Of a stretch of DNA of 64,000 bases, positions 8,028 through 15,814 are shown piece after piece. Each line of letters opens with the position of its first letter. The stretch's first letter is position 1. The notes below the pieces were generated by a model. The model did not search any database. It was not told the origin of the DNA and was given only the letters and a program-made list of their open reading frames with translations. This stretch comes from AC-32 sp963821495. Its GTDB lineage: Bacteria > Actinomycetota > Thermoleophilia > Gaiellales > Gaiellaceae. The position numbers and the translations under genes are program-made. The DNA lies in the NCBI GenBank assembly GCA_963821495.1, contig CAWGEA010000004.1:62001-126000 (forward strand), in the 5' to 3' direction.

Positions 8028-9057
8028 GGCGCTTCAGGAGCCCGAGCGCCCGCTGGTCCCACGGGACGCGGTGCGTGACGCCCGGCGTGATCCTAGAACG
8101 CGTAGCGTGGTTCGCCAGGTACCAGTCGTAGGTCTCGCACAAGGCCTGCTCGTTCGAGAGGCGCGGCGCGAAGCCCAGCAGCCGCTGCGCCTTCGAGACG
8201 TCGACGAACGAGTCCCGGTGGGCGGTGCGGTAGTGCCACTCGGCGAGCGGTGAGAGCCGGGCGAGCTCCAGCGCGCGCAGAGCGATCTCGGCGGGGCGCG
8301 CGGGCACCGGGCGGAGGCGGCTGCGCGAGCCGGCATGGGCGATCAACCCCTCCAGGTCGGTGCGGACGGTGCCGAACTCGGTCGCCCCGATGTTGAAGGT
8401 CTCGCCGGCGACGTCGCCGGTCGCCGCGCTCACGGTCGCCTCGACGAGGTCCTCGACCGCGAGCAGCTGGTAACAGTTCGAGCCGTCGCCGAGGATCGGG
8501 ATGCGGCGGCCCTCGCGGATCCAGTCGAAGAGGATCTCGAAGACGCCGAGCCGCTCCGGGCCGATGAAGGTCTTCGGGCGCAGGATCACGACCTCGAGCC
8601 CCCGCCTGCCGGCGTCCTCGGCCACGCGTTCGGCGTCGATCTTGGACTCCCCGTAGTGGCCGACCCCGACGAGCGGCGCGTCCTCCGCGATCGGGTGGTG
8701 CTCGGGGACGCCGTAGACCGCCGTCGAGGAGATCAGCACCGCGCGCTTCACCCGAGCCTCGAGCGCGGCCGCCAGCGTCACCGCCGCCCCCTCCACGTTC
8801 ACCGAGCGGATCGCCTCGCGCGAGGCCTGAATCGGCAGCGCGGCGGCCGCGTGGACGAGGACGTCGGCCTGCTTCACGAGGCGCGCGGCGTCGGCCGCGC
8901 TCCGCACGTCGCCGCGGATCTCCTCGACCTCGCGCTCGAGCTGCGCGTCGTCGAGCGGAGCGAGGTCGAGCGTCCGCACCTCGTGGCCGTCTGCCAGCAG
9001 CCGCCGCGCGAGGTGGAGGCCGAGAAAGCCGGCGCCGCCCGTGATCGCCCACCGCAT
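8020..9057 (-). CDS. NAD-dependent epimerase/dehydratase (extended SDR)
   Basis: 345 aa. ITGGAGFLGLHLARRL is the NAD-binding GxxGxxG. The catalytic block is SSTAVYGVP followed by YGESK (YxxxK). FNIGATEFGTVRTDLEGL and the tail GVTHRVPWDQRALGLLKRL match sugar-nucleotide epimerase-like proteins. The likely substrate is a nucleotide sugar or an isoprenoid/sterol-type intermediate; this cannot be decided here. ATG 9057 begins MRWAITGG and has TAGGTT 7 bases upstream, a leaderless layout. The 3' end overlaps the subtilase gene by 8 bases. A short HATRSR segment near the C-terminus recurs elsewhere in the window. Confidence 0.9.
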   Translation of the reverse strand: MRWAITGGAGFLGLHLARRLLADGHEVRTLDLAPLDDAQLEREVEEIRGDVRSAADAARLVKQADVLVHAAAALPIQASREAIRSVNVEGAAVTLAAALEARVKRAVLISSTAVYGVPEHHPIAEDAPLVGVGHYGESKIDAERVAEDAGRRGLEVVILRPKTFIGPERLGVFEILFDWIREGRRIPILGDGSNCYQLLAVEDLVEATVSAATGDVAGETFNIGATEFGTVRTDLEGLIAHAGSRSRLRPVPARPAEIALRALELARLSPLAEWHYRTAHRDSFVDVSKAQRLLGFAPRLSNEQALCETYDWYLANHATRSRITPGVTHRVPWDQRALGLLKRLS

Positions 9058-9064
9058 GCGGCGG

Positions 9065-9070
9065 AACCTA
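9065..9070 (-). promoter_or_regulatory. -10 element of leaderless promoter for the epimerase gene
   Basis: TAGGTT on the minus strand ends 7 bases before the ATG at 9057. No ribosome site is seen between them. Confidence 0.45.
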
Positions 9071-9112
9071 GCGGCAGGAGTCCGGACCCGAGGCGAGAAC
9101 TGGGTCCGTCTC

Positions 9113-10030
9113 GTGGCCGGCAAACTCGTCGCCTGCGGTGCGGCGGTGCTGGTGGGGCTCACGCTCGCAGCGGCCGCGCACGCCCGGAACCCGCAGATCG
9201 CGGGTTTGCAGGTCGCCCTGCGCGCATATGGGCTCTACAGCGGGCCGGTCGACGCGATCGCCGGGCCGCAGACGGTGCGCGCGACGAAGGCCTTCCAGCG
9301 CCGCGTCGGGCTCGCCCCGGACGGCCGCGCCGGCCCGGCGACGCGCCGGGCGCTCGGACCGCTGGGCGCCCCTGTCTTCGGCCGGCGCACGCTGCGGCGC
9401 GGCCTCTTCGGCTGGGACGTGTCGGTGCTGCAGTTCCTGCTCGGGCGGCGGGGACAGCTCGTCCCCGTCTACGGCTTCTTCGACCGCGCGACCGAGCGCG
9501 CGCTACGGCGCTACCAGCGTTCGCGGCGGCTCGCGGCCGACGGCATCGCCGGTCCGAACACGATCTCGACGCTCGGCCGCGGGAGCCCCGGCGTGCGGCC
9601 GGCCCGCCCCGCGCCTGCGCCCGCGCCCGCGCCCGCCCCGTCGCGGAGTGTCCGCACGATGCTCACCAACTGGGCGCTCGCCTACCGGCTCGATCCCGCG
9701 CTCGTCCGCGCGCTCGCGTGGATGGAGTCCGGCTTCCAGACGGGGCTCGTCTCCTCGGCCGGCGCGCGAGGGGTGATGCAGGTGCTCCCGGGCACGCGCT
9801 CGTACGTGCAGGGGGTGCTGATCAGGCGCAAGATCCCGAACTCGACTTCCGGGAACATCCAGATCGGCGTCGTCTACCTGAGGCACCTGCTGCGCGAGTT
9901 CGGCTGGAGCCGCACCCGCGCGCTCGCGGCCTGGTACCAGGGGCCCGGGTCGCTGCGGCGGCACGGCCGGCTCCCCGCCACGAGGCAGTTCGTCGCGAAC
10001 GTGCTAGCGCTGCGTAGCCGCGGCGTCTAG
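9113..10030 (+). CDS. Exported lytic transglycosylase-like protein with two peptidoglycan-binding domains
   Basis: 305 aa from GTG 9113 (MAGKLVACGAAVLVGLTLAAAAHA signal peptide). ATG 9056 is an alternative in frame but collides with the divergent epimerase start. Order: signal peptide, two PG_binding_1-type repeats (IAGLQVALRAYGLYSGPVD... and VSVLQFLLGRRGQLVPVYG..., each ending in DGxxGPxTxxxL), an Ala-Pro linker (residues about 165-180), then a transglycosylase SLT domain (ALAWMESGFQTGLVSSAGARG with the catalytic Glu in MESGF, GVMQVLPGT, and NIQIGVVYLRHLL). It probably cuts glycan strands during wall remodelling. The 3' end overlaps the convergent copper gene by 27 bp. Confidence 0.88.
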   Translation: MAGKLVACGAAVLVGLTLAAAAHARNPQIAGLQVALRAYGLYSGPVDAIAGPQTVRATKAFQRRVGLAPDGRAGPATRRALGPLGAPVFGRRTLRRGLFGWDVSVLQFLLGRRGQLVPVYGFFDRATERALRRYQRSRRLAADGIAGPNTISTLGRGSPGVRPARPAPAPAPAPAPSRSVRTMLTNWALAYRLDPALVRALAWMESGFQTGLVSSAGARGVMQVLPGTRSYVQGVLIRRKIPNSTSGNIQIGVVYLRHLLREFGWSRTRALAAWYQGPGSLRRHGRLPATRQFVANVLALRSRGV

Positions 10031-11305
10031 CGGCTTCTGCACGGGCTGCGGAGGCGGCTTCGAGTCCACGAGCACGGCGGCGGCGAGCAGGATCGCCATC
10101 CCGACCGCGCTCTCGCCCGCGAGGCTGCGCGGCAGGCCGGCGAAGAGCGGCGCTCCGCGCTCGAGCCGTGGCCGCACGAGGAAGTGGTGGGCCGCGCCCC
10201 AGGCGAGCGCGAGCGAGACGAGCGCGAGCTTCGCCAGCAACACCTGGCCGTAACCCTCGCCCCAGAGGTCGGAGAGCCGCGGCAACCGCAGCACGCTGAG
10301 GTACGTCCCGGCCCCGAGCAGCACGACGATCAGCACCGTGGCGAGGCGCGAGAAGCGCAGGAAGGCGCGGCGGCGCAGCTCGGGCTCGAGCGGCCAGACC
10401 ACGAACGCGAGCTGCACGAGCCCCCCGACCCAGAGCGAAGCCGCCGACAGGTGCAGCCAGTCCGCGAGCTGGGAGAGCCACGACGAGCCGGCGTCGGCCG
10501 CCGAGTGACCGGAGAGCGAGAGGCCCGACGCGAACCCGAGCGCGAGCACGAAGGCCGGCCAGAGCAGACGCTCGCGATCGGTCAGCCAGGCGAGGAAGAC
10601 GAGCGCGCTGACGAGCGCGTAGCCGAGCGTCATCGCGACGAACGCCGTCCCGAAGCGCGTCTTCGCCAGCGGCGAGAGGTCGCCGTAGAGAAAGTCCACG
10701 AACGGGAGCTGCAACGCGTCCTCGGCCCGCAGCAGGAAGGCGAGGATCCCGACCTCGAGCACGCCGATCGCCCCCACCGCGAGCAGCTGGTAGAAGCGCC
10801 GCTGGGCCGCCGCCCCGAGCGGCCCGCGCACGACGAGCAGCCGGAAGCCGAGGCCGCCCGCCAGGAGCGCGAGCGTCAGGAAGTAGAGCCAGCGCACGAC
10901 GTGCTCCTCGGTCGTCGGGCCGCCGGCGCCGAACGCTTCCGTGGCCGCCGGCGCCCGTTGGCGCACGCCGAACGTGAAGACGCCCGAGACGACGTGGCCG
11001 TCCGCCGAGACCGCGCGCCAGCGCACCGTGTACCCGCCGCGGGCCAGGCGCTGAACCGGCGTCGTGAGCGTCCGCCGGTCGGCGCTGGTGCTCGTCCGGC
11101 CGGAGAGGGGACGGCCCTTCGCGTCGTAGACGCGGATCGCCTCGGGCAGCGCGTCGACGCTCTGGTCGAAGGTGAGCCGGACGAGCGTCGGCGACTGCTC
11201 GACCCGCGTGCCGTACTGGGGCGCGGTCTTCGTGAGCGTTGCGTGCGCCGACGCCGCCGCCGGGAAGGCGAGCGCCACGAGCGACGCTGCGAGCAGGCGC
11301 CTCAC
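10004..11305 (-). CDS. CopC-CopD fusion, copper resistance/transport membrane protein
   Basis: 433 aa. A signal peptide (RRLLAASLVALAFPAAASA) leaves a mature protein starting HATLTKTAP, the CopC Cu(II)-binding N-terminal His. The CopC beta-sandwich ends with VSADGHVVSGVFTFGV. It is followed by a CopD-type integral membrane domain of about eight helices with His residues in LSGHSAADAG and DWLHLSAASLWVGGL. The fusion would bind copper outside and pass it across the membrane. GTG 11305 overlaps the stop of the upstream membrane gene (GTGA), so it is the last gene of a three- or four-gene operon. Confidence 0.92.
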   Translation of the reverse strand: MRRLLAASLVALAFPAAASAHATLTKTAPQYGTRVEQSPTLVRLTFDQSVDALPEAIRVYDAKGRPLSGRTSTSADRRTLTTPVQRLARGGYTVRWRAVSADGHVVSGVFTFGVRQRAPAATEAFGAGGPTTEEHVVRWLYFLTLALLAGGLGFRLLVVRGPLGAAAQRRFYQLLAVGAIGVLEVGILAFLLRAEDALQLPFVDFLYGDLSPLAKTRFGTAFVAMTLGYALVSALVFLAWLTDRERLLWPAFVLALGFASGLSLSGHSAADAGSSWLSQLADWLHLSAASLWVGGLVQLAFVVWPLEPELRRRAFLRFSRLATVLIVVLLGAGTYLSVLRLPRLSDLWGEGYGQVLLAKLALVSLALAWGAAHHFLVRPRLERGAPLFAGLPRSLAGESAVGMAILLAAAVLVDSKPPPQPVQKPLDAAATQR

Positions 11306-11886
11306 CGGTGCGCCTCCCCCGCGAGCGGCGAGAGGTGGCCGAAGATCGGTGCCACGTCTCGGTCGGCGTAGAGGAACACGGCGATCACGACGAGCGTCAG
11401 GGCCACGCCCGAGCCCCACACGCGCGAGCGCGGCCGCCCGATCGCGACCAGCGGGAAGATCGCGCCGACGAGCGCCGTCCACCCGAGGATGTGGTGCAGG
11501 AACGCGGCCCGCGCGAACAGCCAGCCGTTCTGCTCGTGGATCAGCAGCGCAGCCCCGGAGACGGCGAACGCCGCCGGCAGCGCGAGCCGCCAGGCGCGGT
11601 GATGCAGCTTGCCGCGCAGGAGCCCGAGCTCGGCCGCGCCCGCGAGCATCATCGTCTGGGCCCAGGCGCCGTGGGCGACCATGTGGATGGTCGAGTTCGT
11701 GAAGAAGACCATCACGGGCCACATCAGCACCCCGAGGCCGAAGAGCAGGCTCGGCCAGAGGTAGGCGCGCCAGGCTCGGCGGCCCCAGACCTCCTCGCCG
11801 ACGACGACCCGGGCCAGCAGCAGCAGGCCGAGCAGCAGGAAGCCGGTCGCGAAGAGCCAGTGGACGTGCTCGGCGGGCGGCTGCAT
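11302..11886 (-). CDS. Polytopic membrane protein in the copper operon, function unknown
   Basis: 194 aa with five or six hydrophobic segments and many His and Trp residues (AEHVHW at the start, STIHMVAHGAWAQ, KLHHRAW, FLHHILGW). Histidine pairs in helices suggest heme or copper binding, but I recognise no named family. ATG 11886 overlaps the stop of the upstream 89-aa gene, and its stop overlaps the copC-copD start. The coupling to CopC-CopD is the best functional clue: copper handling or cytochrome oxidase assembly. Confidence 0.75.
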   Translation of the reverse strand: MQPPAEHVHWLFATGFLLLGLLLLARVVVGEEVWGRRAWRAYLWPSLLFGLGVLMWPVMVFFTNSTIHMVAHGAWAQTMMLAGAAELGLLRGKLHHRAWRLALPAAFAVSGAALLIHEQNGWLFARAAFLHHILGWTALVGAIFPLVAIGRPRSRVWGSGVALTLVVIAVFLYADRDVAPIFGHLSPLAGEAHR

Positions 11887-12155
11887 CAGTCCTCCTCGGC
11901 CTCGAGGTCCTCGATCAGCCCCGGGACGACCAGCAGCGCGAAGGCGACACCGGCCGCGATCACCAGCAGCGGCGGCTCGACGAGGAGCCACCAGAAGCCC
12001 TGGCCGTGCGGGTGCAGGATCGTCAGCCGGTACGGCTGCAGAAACGCCCACACGACGCCGCCCAGCATCGTCAACGGGCCGAGCGCCGCGACGATGCGGG
12101 CTCTCGTGGTACGGGAACGCGTCGCGACGCGTTCGTGGATCAGTTGCGTGCTCAT
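11886..12155 (-). CDS. Small membrane protein, 89 aa, unknown function
   Basis: Two predicted membrane helices (IVAALGPLTMLGGVVWAFL and PPLLVIAAGVAFALLVVPGL) flank a loop with LHPHGQGFWW. The ATG at 12155 has an excellent GGGGAGGTGGA ribosome site. It is coupled through ATGA to the following membrane gene. It resembles small subunits of heme or copper membrane complexes only in its general shape, so no function is assigned. Confidence 0.75.
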   Translation of the reverse strand: MSTQLIHERVATRSRTTRARIVAALGPLTMLGGVVWAFLQPYRLTILHPHGQGFWWLLVEPPLLVIAAGVAFALLVVPGLIEDLEAEED

Positions 12156-12212
12156 TCCACCTCCCCAGGTCGGGACAACGACCGACCCGCGGCTCCGGGC
12201 TGATGCCGCGGG

Positions 12213-12878
12213 TTAGGCGGGGAGGGGCGGAGGCCGGCTCTCGAAGGCGAGGCCGAAGAGCTTGCGGGGCGGCGCGAGCGCCCCGGCCCCGGTCGAGCGT
12301 GGCATGGACCTGGAACGCGTGGCGTGGCCGACCAGCTCGGCACGCGCGCAGGTGTCGGCGGCGTAGCGCTCGTACTCCCGTAGCCAGCTCGCGACCGCGC
12401 TCCAGGCGAGGGCGACGAGCACGGCCAGCACCGCGAACACGGGCAGCGCGGAGGTGTGCAGCCACGGTGCGAGCAGCGGCCAGCGGCCGGAGGCGACCTG
12501 CTCGGCGTCGGTCTGGACGAGATAGAAGGTCGAGGTCGAGAGGAAGGCGGCGAGCCAGAGCCGCGGCGAGAGGTCGAGCCGCACGCGCGGCACGGGCGCG
12601 GCGCTCGAGCCGACCGCGGCCAGGAGGCTACGCCCTGCGCGCGCGGCCGTGTGTGCGCGGACGAACCGCCAAACGAGGCACGCGAGCAGCAGCGCGACGC
12701 CGAGCTTCACCGCCGCGAGCAGGAACGGGTAGTACTCGGCGCCGGAGTAGCTCGAGTTGACGTGGCGGCCGAAGTCGAGCCGGTGCGTCAGGCTCCGTCC
12801 CGCGAGCTCCGCCACGAGCGCGAGCAGCGCGAACGCGAGCGCAGAGGAGAGCCGCTGGTGCCTCCGGGCCCGTTCCAT
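12213..12878 (-). CDS. Membrane protein, 221 aa, unknown function
   Basis: Four hydrophobic segments: LSSALAFALLALVAELAG, FLLAAVKLGVALLLACLVWRF, LWLAAFLSTSTFYLVQ and LPVFAVLAVLVALAWSAVASW. A cytosolic tail is rich in Arg, Ser and Pro. The region between the first two helices has an SGAEYYPF loop. Start ATG 12878 follows GACGGGGT. It is 57 bp upstream of the 89-aa gene on the same strand, so probably in the same transcript as CopC-CopD. The tail contains HATRSR, a segment shared with the epimerase C-terminus. Confidence 0.7.
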   Translation of the reverse strand: MERARRHQRLSSALAFALLALVAELAGRSLTHRLDFGRHVNSSYSGAEYYPFLLAAVKLGVALLLACLVWRFVRAHTAARAGRSLLAAVGSSAAPVPRVRLDLSPRLWLAAFLSTSTFYLVQTDAEQVASGRWPLLAPWLHTSALPVFAVLAVLVALAWSAVASWLREYERYAADTCARAELVGHATRSRSMPRSTGAGALAPPRKLFGLAFESRPPPLPA

Positions 12879-12925
12879 ACCCCGTCAGTGTGCCGGATAG
12901 GAAGCACCCGGCCAAGTGGGACCTG

Positions 12926-13312
12926 TCAGCCGAGCAGCGTCAGGCTCCAGCGCGGCTCGTCGGGGGGCTCGAAGTCGACGAGCAGGATGCGCTGCCACTG
13001 ACCGAGACAGAGCTCGCCGTCGGCGAACGGGATCTGCTCCCCGCGCGGGCCGAGCAGCATGCAGAGCAGCCGTCCGCGCTCGGGCTCCTCCTGCGGCACG
13101 AGCCGCGTGAGCAGGTCCTCGAGGTCGCAGAAGAAGCCGGATTCCCGCTCTTGCACGCGCACCAAAGCGACGTCGTCGAGCGGCGAGACGTATGCGATCC
13201 CGCTGTCGTAATCCGAGGAGGCAAGCTCCCGCCGCACCTCGTTCGTGATGTCGAGCACGGTCAGCGACGGCAGCGCCGACGCGATCGAGTACGGGACCTC
13301 GACGCTGGTCAT
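12926..13312 (-). CDS. YjbQ/UPF0047 family protein (secondary thiamine-phosphate synthase-like)
   Basis: 128 aa. Family-typical features are VLDITNEVRRELASS near the start and LGQWQRILLVDFEPPDEPRWSL at the end (members usually have LGTWQ...). The catalytic residues usually cited for the family are less clear here. YjbQ proteins are small trimeric beta-barrels with reported weak thiamine-phosphate synthase activity and uncertain true role. The ATG at 13312 overlaps the ispH stop, making it the last gene of the hopanoid operon. Confidence 0.85.
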   Translation of the reverse strand: MTSVEVPYSIASALPSLTVLDITNEVRRELASSDYDSGIAYVSPLDDVALVRVQERESGFFCDLEDLLTRLVPQEEPERGRLLCMLLGPRGEQIPFADGELCLGQWQRILLVDFEPPDEPRWSLTLLG

Positions 13313-14253
13313 GGAGTTGCCGTCGTCACCTCGCGCGGAAGGCGAAAACTGACGTTCTCGTGCGCCACCTCGATCTCGCCGAGCTCGTCGTAGCCGAAGG
13401 ACGCGAGGCTGCGCAGGACGAGCGCGACGAGCTCCTCGGGCGTCGAGGCGCCGGCCGTGACGCCGACGGTCTCGTGACCCTCGAGCAGCTCCGGGTCGAG
13501 CCCGCTCTCGCCGTCGATCAGCAGCGCCGTCGCGCCCTCACGCTCGGCCACCTCGACCAGGCGGCGCGCATTCGAGCTCGTGTCCGAGCCGATCACGAGC
13601 ATCAGGGTCGCCCCCTCGCGCGCGAGCTGCTTGACCGCATCCTGGCGGTTCTGCGTCGCGTAGCAGATGTCGTCGGCGGCCGGCCGTTTCAGGTCGCCGA
13701 AGCGCGCCGCCAACGCGTCGACGGTCTCGGCCACGTCGTCGAGCGAGAGCGTGGTCTGTGTGATCACCGCGATCGGCTTGCCCTCGGAGTCGAGCTCGGC
13801 CGCGTCCTCGGGCGACTCGATCACGATCGTCGCCTCCGGCCGCTCGCCGCGGGTGCCGATCACCTCGACGTGGTCGGCATGGCCGACGAGCGCGACGAGG
13901 TGGCCGCTGTCGGCATAGCGCCGGGCCTCCGCATGCACCTTCGAGACGAGCGGACAGACGGCATCGACCACACGCAGGCCGCGCGACTCGCAGTTCGCGC
14001 GCACCGACGGAGCGACGCCGTGCGCGGAGAGCACGCAGATCGCGCCGGCCGGGATCTCGTCCTCGTGGTCGACGAAGACGGCGCCGAGCCTTTCCAGCCG
14101 CTTGACCACGTGGTCGTTGTGCACGATCTGGTGGCGGACGTAGACCGGCGGCCCGTGCTGCTCGAGCAGGATCTCGACGATCTCGATCGCGCGGTCGACC
14201 CCGGCGCAGAACGAGCGCGGCGCGGCGAGCAGGACACGGCCTACCGGGACCAC
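13309..14253 (-). CDS. ispH: 4-hydroxy-3-methylbut-2-enyl diphosphate reductase IspH
   Basis: Last step of the MEP pathway: reduces HMBPP to IPP and DMAPP with a [4Fe-4S] cluster. 314 aa, normal length. The three cluster cysteines are in SFCAGVDRA (Cys16), DAVCPLV (about 99) and DICYATQNRQ (about 195). VLSAHGVAPSV and SSNARRLVEVA are conserved substrate-side motifs. GTG 14253 overlaps the preceding hpnG-like gene by 13 bp. Its place in the hopanoid operon ties precursor supply to squalene use. Confidence 0.96.
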   Translation of the reverse strand: MVPVGRVLLAAPRSFCAGVDRAIEIVEILLEQHGPPVYVRHQIVHNDHVVKRLERLGAVFVDHEDEIPAGAICVLSAHGVAPSVRANCESRGLRVVDAVCPLVSKVHAEARRYADSGHLVALVGHADHVEVIGTRGERPEATIVIESPEDAAELDSEGKPIAVITQTTLSLDDVAETVDALAARFGDLKRPAADDICYATQNRQDAVKQLAREGATLMLVIGSDTSSNARRLVEVAEREGATALLIDGESGLDPELLEGHETVGVTAGASTPEELVALVLRSLASFGYDELGEIEVAHENVSFRLPREVTTATP

Positions 14254-14813
14254 CCCTTCGCCGCCTCGCCGAGCCGGCCGAGCGCCTGCTGCGCGTCGGC
14301 GGCCGAGCGGACGAACCCGCGCGGCGAGCTCGCGAACGCGCGCGCCAGCGCCGGCCAGTCGTAGCGGCCGTCGTCCTTCACGCCCGCGGCGATCCCGCTC
14401 AGCGGGCGCGCAGGCGTGTCGCTGACCGCGCGCAGAACTCCCTGCAGCCGCCCGGTGCGGGCGAGCGGGCCGCTCTCGAGGTCGGCCGCGTCCGCGCCGG
14501 TGCGCTCGTGCAGGCGCCTGCGCTCGGCAGGGTCGTCGACGATCGCGTCCGCGGCGAGGATCGTCACCGGCTCGGCGCCGGCGATGCCGAGCGGCCCGTC
14601 GTCCCAGAGCACCGTGCCCTCGACGTCGACGATCCTCGTCGCGTCGACCACGGTGCCGGGGGCGAGGCCGTCCCTCAAGGCTCCCGCGAGCCCGAACGAG
14701 ACCATCGGTCCCTCGGGCACGCCGTTGCGCGCGCCGAGCCCGACGAGGGCCGAGCGCACGCCCGCGCGCTTCGCGACGCGCCGTTCGGCGCCGGTGGCGC
14801 AGGCGAAGGTCAC
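14241..14813 (-). CDS. hpnG: Hopanoid-associated nucleoside phosphorylase-family protein (HpnG-like)
   Basis: 190 aa, compact member of the phosphorylase/MTAN superfamily. Seen: VSFGLAGALRDGLAPGTVV (glycine-rich base of the nucleoside pocket) and DAADLESGPLARTG (the MESA-like E-S-G segment of the family). In hopanoid producers HpnG removes adenine from adenosylhopane made by HpnH. Start GTG 14813 overlaps the hpnH stop (GTGA). It is shorter than many HpnG proteins, so the function rests mainly on its position beside hpnH. Confidence 0.82.
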   Translation of the reverse strand: MTFACATGAERRVAKRAGVRSALVGLGARNGVPEGPMVSFGLAGALRDGLAPGTVVDATRIVDVEGTVLWDDGPLGIAGAEPVTILAADAIVDDPAERRRLHERTGADAADLESGPLARTGRLQGVLRAVSDTPARPLSGIAAGVKDDGRYDWPALARAFASSPRGFVRSAADAQQALGRLGEAAKGWSR

Positions 14814-15814
14814 CCCGTCAGCGTCCACGCCGCGCTGCGGACAGTCTCCCTCACGCTGCCGGTCGCCTCGAAGGCGGCAGAGGGCTCGAAGCCGGAGTGG
14901 ATCGCGCAGTGCTCGCAGCGCGTGTCGTTGCCGGGCCCGTACTCCTCCCACTCGATCCCGTCGAGCAGCGCCTCGTAGGTCGGGAAGATGCCGTCCGTGA
15001 GCAGGTAGCAGGGCCCCTTCCAGCCGTAGGGGTTGCGCGTGATCGAGCCCCACGGCGCGCACGCCAGCTTTCGCTCGCCGGTGAGGAAGTCCTGGTAGAT
15101 CGGGCTCGCCAGCCAGCGGTAGCCGCTCTTGCGCGCGGCCGCCCGGATGACGCGGAACTTCTCCTCGTGCTCGTCGCGCGTCATCGTCAGCGCGGGGTCG
15201 ATCTGCGAGTACTGGTAGCCCGGCGCGACCAGCATCCCGTCGATCCCGACCTCGTTCGTCAGGTAGCCCATCATCTCGACGACCTCGAGCGGGTCGGTCT
15301 CCTTGAAGATCGTCGTGTTCGTGGTGACGCGGAAGCCGCGGTCGCGCGCCTGCTTGATCGCGTCGACGGCGATGTCCCAGAGGCCCGGGTAGTCGCAGAT
15401 GTAGTCGTGGATCTCGCGCATCCCGTCGAGGTGGACGACGAACGTGAGGCGCTTGCTCGGCGTGAAGACGTCGAGGAACTGCTCGAGCCGGAGGGCGTTC
15501 GTGCAGAGCTCGATGTTCTTGTTCAGCTCGAGGAAGCCCTCGACGACCTCCTCGATCCCCTTGTAAACCAGCGGCTCGCCGCCGCAGATCGAGACCACAG
15601 GGGCCGGGCACTGCACGCCGGCGTCGACGCACTCCTCGACCGACAGCCGGGCTTTGTTCGACTCGTACTCGCGGATCTTCCCGCAGCCGATGCAGGCGAT
15701 GTTGCACGCAAGCGTCGGCTCTAGCATCAGCACGAGCGGATAGCGCTCGCCCTTGCGCTGCTGCTGGACGACGTAGCGCGCGATCTGGACTGTCGACCCG
15801 AGCGGAAACTTCAT
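14810..15814 (-). CDS. hpnH: Adenosyl-hopene transferase HpnH, radical SAM
   Basis: 334 aa. It attaches 5'-deoxyadenosyl to hopene, opening the side chain of extended hopanoids. The radical SAM cluster motif CNIACIGC (Cys37, Cys41, Cys44) and the SAM-binding SICGGEPLVYKG are present. CAPWGSITRNPYGWKGPCYL and the late CEHCAIHSGFEPSA are HpnH-specific. Its ATG overlaps the shc stop by four bases, so cyclase and transferase are made together. Confidence 0.96.
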   Translation of the reverse strand: MKFPLGSTVQIARYVVQQQRKGERYPLVLMLEPTLACNIACIGCGKIREYESNKARLSVEECVDAGVQCPAPVVSICGGEPLVYKGIEEVVEGFLELNKNIELCTNALRLEQFLDVFTPSKRLTFVVHLDGMREIHDYICDYPGLWDIAVDAIKQARDRGFRVTTNTTIFKETDPLEVVEMMGYLTNEVGIDGMLVAPGYQYSQIDPALTMTRDEHEEKFRVIRAAARKSGYRWLASPIYQDFLTGERKLACAPWGSITRNPYGWKGPCYLLTDGIFPTYEALLDGIEWEEYGPGNDTRCEHCAIHSGFEPSAAFEATGSVRETVRSAAWTLTG

